A stretch of 7,618 bases of DNA. It comes from Thermoflexales bacterium. Lineage in GTDB: Bacteria; Chloroflexota; Anaerolineae; Fen-1058. Location: contig JAUQXD010000040.1 in NCBI GenBank assembly GCA_030834835.1, positions 1 through 7,618 on the forward strand, read 5' to 3'. Positions 1 through 4,770 of this stretch are shown piece after piece. Below the pieces are notes generated by a model that was not told the origin of the DNA, made no database searches, and saw only the letters and a program-made list of their open reading frames with translations. The first letter of the stretch is position 1. Each line of letters starts with the position of its first letter. The position numbers and the translations under genes were made by a program.

Positions 1-835
1 CTATCTGGCTTCGTATCTGTCGGACGGCTTGAAGATCTACGCGTTGCTCACCGTGCCCAACGGCGATCAGCCCGCCACCGGCTGGCCGGTGATCATCTTC
101 AATCACGGCTTCATCCCGCCCGATCAGTATCGCACCACCGAGCGCTACATCGCTTACGTCGATTGGCTGGCGCGCGCGGGCTACATCGTGTTCCGATCGG
201 ACTATCGCGGCCACGGCGACTCGGAAGGCGATCCTACCGGCGCGTACGGTTCTACCGGCTACGTGGCCGACGTGCTGAATGCGACTGCGTCAATGGCGCG
301 TTATCCCGCCGCCGATCCCAATCGCATCGGCATGTGGGGGCACTCGATGGGCGGCTACATCACGCTGCGCTCAATGGTGATCACCAATACGATCAAGGCG
401 GGCGTGATCTGGGGCGGCGTGGTGGGGCCGTATCCCAATCTGTTCGTGCGCCCGACGGCGACGCCGCTGCCCCCGGACTTCACGCCCGAACCGACTTCGA
501 CGGCGACCGGCGGACGAAACCGCTGGCGCAACGAACTGGTCCAGCTGTACGGCTCGCCGGAAGAGAACCCCGCCTTCTGGGATTCGATCTCGGCCAATGC
601 GTTTTTGACGGAACTCTCCGGCCCCATTCAACTGCATCACGGTACTGCCGATAGCAGTGTACCGCTGGCTGCGTCGGAGACGCTGTATCAGCAAATGCTG
701 GCCGTGGAAGAACTGGTGGAGTTGTACACCTATCAGGGCGACGATCACAACATCTCTCAGAGTTTCAGTCTGGCTATGCAGCGCAGCATCGAGTTCTTCG
801 ATCTGAACGTAAAGAACTTGCTGCCGCAAAGCTAA
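1..835 (+). CDS. Alpha/beta hydrolase (S9/dienelactone-hydrolase-like), 5' end outside window
   Basis: The reading frame is open from the window edge (first full codon at base 2) to TAA at 833-835. An in-frame TTG at 29 is not the start, because the codons before it (YLASYLSDG) align with the corresponding part of the next gene. A complete alpha/beta hydrolase core is visible: the oxyanion-side FNHG motif, DYRGHGDSEG, the nucleophile elbow GHSMGG (Ser codon 344-346), the acid in GTADSSVP (Asp 650-652) and the His in GDDHN (746-748). The family hydrolyses ester or peptide bonds; the substrate cannot be read from sequence. If it matches its downstream paralogue, the missing N-terminus would carry an export signal and the enzyme would act outside the cytoplasm (inference). 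Oddly, a Pro/Thr-rich stretch (about bases 449-510) interrupts the domain before the RNRWRNEL segment, where the paralogue is shorter. It is probably co-transcribed with the next gene. Confidence 0.9.
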   Translation, partial: YLASYLSDGLKIYALLTVPNGDQPATGWPVIIFNHGFIPPDQYRTTERYIAYVDWLARAGYIVFRSDYRGHGDSEGDPTGAYGSTGYVADVLNATASMARYPAADPNRIGMWGHSMGGYITLRSMVITNTIKAGVIWGGVVGPYPNLFVRPTATPLPPDFTPEPTSTATGGRNRWRNELVQLYGSPEENPAFWDSISANAFLTELSGPIQLHHGTADSSVPLAASETLYQQMLAVEELVELYTYQGDDHNISQSFSLAMQRSIEFFDLNVKNLLPQS

Positions 836-849
836 CGCCTCACCCCCGT

Positions 850-888
850 CCCCTCTCCCGGCGACAACTACCGTCGCCGGGAGAGGGG
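850..888. repeat. Perfect 16-bp inverted repeat between paralogous hydrolase genes
   Basis: CCCCTCTCCCGGCGAC at 850-865 is the exact reverse complement of 873-888, with a 7-base loop (AACTACC). It lies 14 bases after the first hydrolase stop and ends 35 bases before the preferred start of the second. There is no T-tract on either side, so it is not a canonical intrinsic terminator. The C-rich arm preceded by CTCACCCCCGT resembles dispersed palindromic repeats common in GC-rich genomes (from memory, unverified). It could stabilise the 3' end of the upstream message or uncouple expression of the two genes. Confidence 0.75.
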
Positions 889-923
889 TGTCATTCCACA
901 CTCTTTACAGGGCAAAGAATCAA

Positions 924-2057
924 ATGACCTCCAACACTGTCAGGACATTATTGGTGCTCAGCGCCTTATTGATATGGCCGTTGGCCGCATGCAGCGCACC
1001 CGCGCCGACACCTGTCGCGCAAATGATCGCGTCCCACACGCCGACCAGCGCACCCACTGCCGCGCCGACCAACACGCCGACGATCACTCCGACGCCGGAG
1101 CCAACGCTCACGCCTACTCCAACCGTCACACCTACGCCCACACCCCTGCCCAATCCGCTGGAGGTGCAGTTCATGCGGCAGCAGACCTATCCGGGCCGCG
1201 ATCTGGTGATCGAACAACAACTGCCGCGCGGCAGCAACTACACGCAAGCGGTGGTGTCGTATCAATCGGAGGGCCACACAATCTTCGCTTTACTCACCAT
1301 CCCGATCGGCGATCGGCCGCCCACCGGCTGGCCCGTCATCGTGTTCAATCACGGCTACATTCCGCCCGCAGTGTATCGCACCACCGAGCTCTACGAATCG
1401 CACGTGCGGCGATTAGCCACCAGCGGTTACATCGTGATCAAGCCCGATTATCGCGGCCACGGCGAATCCGAAGGCGACTCGCGCGGCGGCTACGGCCAAC
1501 CCGATTACACGATCGATGTCCTCAACGCGCTGGCCTCGATCAAGCGCCATCCCGACGCCGATCCAAATCGCATCGGCATGTACGGCCACTCGATGGGCGG
1601 GCACATCACTCTGCGCGCCATGGTGACGACGGGCGACATCAAAGCCGGAGTGATCTGGGCGGGCGTGGTGGCGTCTTACGCCGACCTGCTCAACAACTGG
1701 CGACGGCCCATCCCCGCGACGATTCCGCCTCAGGCGCGGCGTTGGCGCGAAGAGTTTGTGGCCCGGCACGGCACGCCCGATGAGAACCCCGCTTTCTGGG
1801 ACTCGATCTCGCCGATCGCGTTTGCCAGCGACGTGTCCGGCCCGATCCAGTTGCATCACGGCACCAACGATGCGGACGTGCCCACCGAATTCTCCGACAG
1901 CCTGAACCAGGCGCTACTCGACGCCGGGCGGCCGGTGGAATACTTCGTGTATCCGGGCGACAATCACAATCTGCTCAACAACTGGGGCACAGTCATGTCC
2001 CGCACCGTAGCCTTCTTCGACAAGTACGTTAAGGGTGATCAGGTCGCCAGCAATTAG
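924..2057 (+). CDS. Lipoprotein alpha/beta hydrolase, paralogue of upstream gene
   Basis: A complete gene of 377 codons from ATG 924 to TAG 2055-2057. An in-frame GTG at 888 would extend it by 12 codons, but it sits inside the inverted repeat. ATG 924 is preferred because AGGG (909-912) lies 11 bases upstream and the signal peptide then begins properly (MTSNTVRTLLVLSALLIW). The lipobox PLAAC puts the lipidated Cys at residue 23. A Pro/Thr-rich linker with TPTP-type repeats fills residues about 24-76, followed by the hydrolase domain. The triad is Ser223 (GHSMGG), Asp316 (GTNDADVP) and His348 (GDNHN). Expected role: a membrane-anchored, outward-facing esterase or peptidase of the S9/dienelactone hydrolase-like group; substrate unknown. 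It matches the upstream gene over the whole catalytic domain, including the shared FNHG, YRGHG, NPAFWDSIS and SGPIQLHHGT segments, so the pair arose by tandem duplication. Confidence 0.93.
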   Translation: MTSNTVRTLLVLSALLIWPLAACSAPAPTPVAQMIASHTPTSAPTAAPTNTPTITPTPEPTLTPTPTVTPTPTPLPNPLEVQFMRQQTYPGRDLVIEQQLPRGSNYTQAVVSYQSEGHTIFALLTIPIGDRPPTGWPVIVFNHGYIPPAVYRTTELYESHVRRLATSGYIVIKPDYRGHGESEGDSRGGYGQPDYTIDVLNALASIKRHPDADPNRIGMYGHSMGGHITLRAMVTTGDIKAGVIWAGVVASYADLLNNWRRPIPATIPPQARRWREEFVARHGTPDENPAFWDSISPIAFASDVSGPIQLHHGTNDADVPTEFSDSLNQALLDAGRPVEYFVYPGDNHNLLNNWGTVMSRTVAFFDKYVKGDQVASN

Positions 2058-2085
2058 GCTGCAATCCGACGGCTATCCTCATTTC

Positions 2086-2104
2086 AAGCCCGCGACGCGG
2101 GCTT
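2086..2104. other. Stem-loop downstream of hydrolase gene, weak terminator candidate
   Basis: AAGCCCGC (2086-2093) pairs with GCGGGCTT (2097-2104) over 8 bp with a 3-base loop, 28 bases after the hydrolase stop. It is followed by CCCAACCCTT rather than a T-tract, so termination would be inefficient or factor-assisted. A role in 3' end stabilisation is equally possible. Confidence 0.45.
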
Positions 2105-2112
2105 CCCAACCC

Positions 2113-2139
2113 TTGCCGTCGATTTGCAATCGATGGCAA
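2113..2139. other. 11-bp stem-loop in intergenic region
   Basis: TTGCCGTCGAT (2113-2123) pairs with ATCGATGGCAA (2129-2139), all Watson-Crick apart from one G-U pair, around the 5-base loop TTGCA. It lies 8 bases after the preceding hairpin. No function is recognised. Confidence 0.4.
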
Positions 2140-2188
2140 ATGCCAGCCAGATCGCCACCCATTTCAAACCTGCGGCAAACTTCTCGTG

Positions 2189-2224
2189 CGGGTCGTCCTG
2201 CGCCAACACGCGGCGGGCGACCCG
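2189..2224. other. GC-rich stem-loop in intergenic region
   Basis: CGGGTCGTCC (2189-2198) pairs with GGGCGACCCG (2215-2224) through 10 bp including one G-T wobble. A further CGC/GCG helix is possible inside after a 2x2 mismatch. No T-tract follows. It is part of a run of hairpins between the convergent genes; function unknown. Confidence 0.4.
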
Positions 2225-2240
2225 TTCCGCGTCTGGCTGC

Positions 2241-2269
2241 AATGCAGTTGCAATGGAATTGCAAGCATT
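2241..2269. other. Bulged stem-loop in intergenic region
   Basis: AATGC (2241-2245) and TTGCAAT (2248-2254) pair with ATTGCAA (2258-2264) and GCATT (2265-2269), giving 12 bp with a 2-base AG bulge and a GGA loop. This is AT-richer than its surroundings. Function unknown. Confidence 0.4.
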
Positions 2270-2334
2270 CCGAAAGCCCTTTTTCCCGTGACTGGTTGTA
2301 TACTGCGGTCAATCCAATTCAGTTCACTTATTAG

Positions 2335-2378
2335 ACCCGGCTGAGCCACCCCCCATTATCTGGCCCAACCGGGTTTTT
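2335..2378 (+). terminator. Candidate rho-independent terminator, + strand
   Basis: ACCCGG (2335-2340) pairs with CCGGGT (2369-2374), and inside it GCCA (2345-2348) pairs with TGGC (2361-2364), with a C-rich apical loop. Five Ts (2374-2378) follow directly, as expected for an intrinsic terminator read rightwards. It lies 278 bases past the hydrolase stop, so it would end either read-through from that gene or a short separate RNA. The stem is interrupted, so strength is uncertain. Confidence 0.5.
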
Positions 2379-2391
2379 CGTTGCCTCGATC

Positions 2392-2427
2392 AAAAACGAC
2401 CTCGTCGGATAATCCGACGAGGTCGTT
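2392..2427 (-). terminator. Strong rho-independent terminator of the kinase-regulator operon
   Basis: AACGACCTCGTCGGA (2395-2409) is the exact reverse complement of 2413-2427, forming a 15-bp stem with a 3-base loop. Read leftwards, the stem runs into TTTTT (complement of 2396-2392), a textbook intrinsic terminator. It begins 29 bases after the response regulator stop codon. On the + strand no T-run follows, so it acts mainly for minus-strand transcription. Confidence 0.88.
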
Positions 2428-2456
2428 GCGTTACCCGCGAGTCAACACGGCCGCAA

Positions 2457-3101
2457 TCACACTCGCACAGCCGACTGTTCGGGCAGCCAGCCGGCGCGAA
2501 TGGCCGTCGCCACGGCTTCGGCGCGATTTTGCACGCTCAGTTTTTGCAGCACGCTTTTCATGTGATACTTGACGGTGTTGGGGCTGATGGACATTTCTCT
2601 GGCAATGGCTTTGTTGGAATAGCCCTGCGCCACCCACTTCAACAACTCCAATTCACGCAAGGTTAGTTCGACGACAGGCTCGCGCGAGAAATCCGACAGA
2701 CTGTCCAGCAGGCGCGACATGGTCTGCCGCTGCATGGCCGACTCGCCGCGCTGCACGCCTTCCAACATGGACAAGAATTCAGTCGAATCCAGACTCTTGA
2801 GCAGGTAACCGCTGGCCCCGGCCTTGACGGCATCGATCAACACCCGATCATCGTCGGAGACGGTCAACATCACGATCTTGACTTCGGGCAACTGGGCCTT
2901 GATGTGACGCGCCGCCTCGATGCCATTCATCTCCGGCATGGAGACATCCATCAAGATCAGGTCCGGCCGCAGTGCGCCTGCGGCCTCGATCGCTTCCTGG
3001 CCGTTGCTGGCGCCGCCGACCACTTCAAAACCGGCCGCCTGCAACAGACTACCGATGCCATCGCGAAAGAGCGAGTGATCGTCAACGATAAGGACACGCA
3101 T
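2457..3101 (-). CDS. NarL/FixJ-family response regulator
   Basis: 214 residues, the normal size for this family. The N-terminal receiver domain (residues about 1-118) starts MRVLIVDDH. It has the acidic pair Asp7/Asp8, the phosphoacceptor Asp52 in LILMDVSMPEMNG, Thr80 and Lys102. After a linker, a LuxR-type helix-turn-helix (about 145-205) shows LTLRELELLKWVAQG, SNKAIAREM and SPNTVKYHMKSVLQKL. It should be phosphorylated by the kinase encoded immediately upstream and then bind DNA as a dimer. Translation starts at ATG 3099-3101, with GAGGGAG (3110-3116) 8 bases upstream. That ribosome site lies inside the last codons of the kinase gene, whose TAA is only 2 bases from this ATG, so the two are probably translationally coupled. 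A strong terminator follows the gene. All key residues are present; the target genes cannot be read from sequence. Confidence 0.95.
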   Translation of the reverse strand: MRVLIVDDHSLFRDGIGSLLQAAGFEVVGGASNGQEAIEAAGALRPDLILMDVSMPEMNGIEAARHIKAQLPEVKIVMLTVSDDDRVLIDAVKAGASGYLLKSLDSTEFLSMLEGVQRGESAMQRQTMSRLLDSLSDFSREPVVELTLRELELLKWVAQGYSNKAIAREMSISPNTVKYHMKSVLQKLSVQNRAEAVATAIRAGWLPEQSAVRV

Positions 3102-3103
3102 GC

Positions 3104-4549
3104 TTAAGTCTCCCTCAGTGGCAGGCGGATCGTCAGCGTGGTGCCGACGCCAGGCCGGGTCGTGAGATAAAATTCCGCGCCGATCGCGTCGGCTCGCTCG
3201 CGCATCGTGGCGAGTCCAAAGCTCAAGCCTCGATCGGGCCGGGGCCGATCGGGTTCAAAACCGCGCCCCTCGTCGCTGATCGTGATCGCCAGCCTCCGAT
3301 CGATCACCTGCAGTGATACTTCGGCCCGTCCGGCGGATGCGTGCTTGCGGATGTTGGTCAGCGCTTCCTGCGCGATGCGCAGCAATTGTAGTTCCGTTTC
3401 AGGCGGCAGGTTCAGCGTGCGCGCTTCCGGCGCAACCATGACCTTGACCGGAATATCGCTCAGGCGGCTGAACTGCGCGGCATACTCCTGCAAACCGCCG
3501 ATCAGCCCCCCGCTCTGCCCGGCCATCTTCAAACCCAGAATCGCTTCGCGCACATCCACAAACAGGCCGCGCGTGGCATCTTCCAACTGCTGCAAATTCC
3601 GCTCCGCCTGCTCGATCTGCTGATTCTTCAACAACAGGCGGATGGCGATGGCCTTGGTGTTGACGTAGCCCAACACCTGGGCCATGCCGTCGTGCAGTTC
3701 GCGCGCAATGCGCTCACGCTCCTCCACGATGGCCCGCTGCCGCACTTTGGCGCGCGCCTGTTGATCGCGCATGGACTGTTCCAACTGCCGGGCCATGTCG
3801 TTAAAGGTGTCCGCCAACTCACCGATCTCGTCGTTGCCGGCCGGCAGGCGTTGGGCAAAATCTCCGTCGGCGAACTTCAACAGCGGCTCACGCATCCGAT
3901 CCAAGCGGCGGATCAGCAGCCAATGCAGCAGCAGATAGGCCACCACCGCCAGCGCGATCGAGATCAGCAGCGCCAGCACAAAATCAGACGCCAGATCGCT
4001 GGCCAGATGCTCATCCAGCGTCAGTGTCGAGACCTCGGTCAGCAGCACGCCCAAGTGCGGCGCAACCGGATCGTGGCAGGCCGCGCAGGCCGGTCGATTG
4101 CGGATCGGTGCCACGAACCGCATCACACTCCCGGTCGTTGACAGAGTCAGGGCCGTCTGGCGTTGATCGGGCGGCCGCGCATGGCATTCGTCACAGCCGC
4201 CTTCTGCCGGCTGGCCGCTGCCGCCCGGACTGGAATCCACCGTTACCTCACCGGCCAGATTCAACAGGCGGACGCGCTGAATGCCGTCGGCGCTGACCAC
4301 GTGCTTCAGGATACTCGTCATCATCGCCCGATCGTTGCTCAGCAGGGCCTGCTGCAACGAGCCGGACAAAGCCCCGGTCAACTGCGTCTCGACGAAGCGC
4401 GCTTGCTCATCGATCAGCAGCCGTTCGCGCCAGGCATGCACCACCGGCATAGCTTGCGACAACACCAGCATGGGCAGCGCTACGCCCAACGCCATCTTGA
4501 CGCGCAGACTGCGAAAGAATCGCGGAACACCTGGCTTAGGTTGTGACAC
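3104..4549 (-). CDS. Sensor histidine kinase with double CXXCH (c-type haem) extracytoplasmic domain
   Basis: 481 residues from a GTG start (4547-4549); AGGGA (4562-4566) sits 12 bases upstream, and an in-frame TTG 11 codons earlier is the only extension before a stop. Order of domains: N-terminal membrane segment (about 17-38); extracytoplasmic domain (about 40-187); second membrane segment (about 188-213); HAMP (about 210-260); HisKA_3 dimerisation/phosphoacceptor with ERERIARELHDG, phospho-His286; HATPase_c with N box QEALTNIRKHA (Asn399), SDEGRGF (Asp426, Gly428, Gly430) and a terminal GVGTTLTIRLP box. The catalytic half is NarX/DesK/LiaS-like, matching a NarL-type partner. The notable part is the sensor: CDECH (residues 119-123) and CAACH (155-159), each a canonical CXXCH c-haem attachment motif, on the outer face where cytochrome c maturation works. 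Expected role: redox, oxygen or nitric oxide sensing through haem (inference); structural metal binding is the alternative. First gene of a two-gene operon. Confidence 0.93.
   Translation of the reverse strand: MSQPKPGVPRFFRSLRVKMALGVALPMLVLSQAMPVVHAWRERLLIDEQARFVETQLTGALSGSLQQALLSNDRAMMTSILKHVVSADGIQRVRLLNLAGEVTVDSSPGGSGQPAEGGCDECHARPPDQRQTALTLSTTGSVMRFVAPIRNRPACAACHDPVAPHLGVLLTEVSTLTLDEHLASDLASDFVLALLISIALAVVAYLLLHWLLIRRLDRMREPLLKFADGDFAQRLPAGNDEIGELADTFNDMARQLEQSMRDQQARAKVRQRAIVEERERIARELHDGMAQVLGYVNTKAIAIRLLLKNQQIEQAERNLQQLEDATRGLFVDVREAILGLKMAGQSGGLIGGLQEYAAQFSRLSDIPVKVMVAPEARTLNLPPETELQLLRIAQEALTNIRKHASAGRAEVSLQVIDRRLAITISDEGRGFEPDRPRPDRGLSFGLATMRERADAIGAEFYLTTRPGVGTTLTIRLPLRET
4073..4087 (-). 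other. Second CXXCH haem c motif (CAACH) in the sensor kinase
   Basis: Reverse-strand codons TGC GCG GCC TGC CAC encode Cys-Ala-Ala-Cys-His, residues 155-159, 31 residues after the first motif and about 30 before the second membrane segment. The flanking RNRPACAACHDP resembles multihaem cytochrome segments. Confidence 0.8.
4181..4195 (-). other. First CXXCH haem c motif (CDECH) in the sensor kinase
   Basis: Reverse-strand codons TGT GAC GAA TGC CAT encode Cys-Asp-Glu-Cys-His, residues 119-123, between the two predicted membrane segments. The pattern is that used for covalent haem attachment by cytochrome c maturation systems. Haem loading itself is not shown by sequence. Confidence 0.8.
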
Positions 4550-4585
4550 GGCGGATGGATTTCCCTGGCTTGACGGCTGGCAACG

Positions 4586-4615
4586 ATTATAACAGCAAGC
4601 AGCGGGCTAAATCAA
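4586..4615 (-). promoter_or_regulatory. Sigma70-type promoter of the kinase-regulator operon
   Basis: Read leftwards, TTGATT (complement of 4610-4615) is followed after 18 bases by TATAAT (complement of 4586-4591). The -10 box matches the consensus perfectly and the -35 box at four of six positions. Transcription would start near 4579, giving a leader of about 30 bases before the kinase GTG. Confidence 0.75.
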
Positions 4616-4655
4616 CCGTGGCAGCCTAACGTATTACAGTCGCAGCTGCCCGAAA

Positions 4656-4695
4656 AAAGTAACTCCCCGGCTGGTACTTTAGTCCATCACCAGCC
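4656..4695 (+). promoter_or_regulatory. Inverted repeat / possible H-type pseudoknot in the divergent regulatory region
   Basis: AAAGTA (4656-4661) and TACTTT (4675-4680) form an inverted repeat with 13 bases between them. GGCTGG (4669-4674) lies in that spacer and is complementary to CCAGCC (4690-4695). As RNA on the + strand the two 6-bp helices would interlock as an H-type pseudoknot with loops of about 7 and 9 bases. As DNA, the inverted repeat could be a dimeric operator, 41 bases upstream of the kinase -35 box and 91 bases before the secreted-protein ATG. It matches no riboswitch class I recognise. A competing hairpin CCATC/GATGG (4684-4688 and 4697-4701) overlaps it. Confidence 0.35.
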
Positions 4696-4770
4696 CGATG
4701 GTGCGCTACCGGCCGCCCACTGTGATAAACTGGGCATGTCCCCGACAAACTATAACTAATGGAGTCAGCC

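Noticed and set aside
29..835. TTG at 29 as the true start of the first hydrolase
   Set aside because: The frame continues upstream to the window edge and the preceding codons align with the second hydrolase, so the gene starts outside the window.
371..901. 176-codon minus-strand frame opposite the first hydrolase
   Set aside because: Arg/Gly/Val-rich shadow of a GC-rich gene with a clear family match on the other strand.
888..923. GTG at 888 as start of the second hydrolase
   Set aside because: It overlaps the last base of the 16-bp palindrome and would put a polar stretch before the signal peptide. ATG 924 has a plausible ribosome site and gives a typical lipoprotein leader.
2035..2334. 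99-codon open frame between the convergent genes
   Set aside because: It overlaps the end of the hydrolase gene, has no ribosome site, encodes a low-complexity Arg/Pro-rich peptide and runs through four hairpins.
4656..4695. Known riboswitch (c-di-GMP, cobalamin, SAM-II, fluoride)
   Set aside because: None of the conserved core sequences of these classes can be seen; only generic complementarity is present.
4724..4756. GATAAA (4724-4729) or TATAAC (4751-4756) as the -10 box of the secreted-protein gene
   Set aside because: Neither has a recognisable -35 box at proper spacing. The second lies only 15 bases before the ATG and would place the start site inside the ribosome site.
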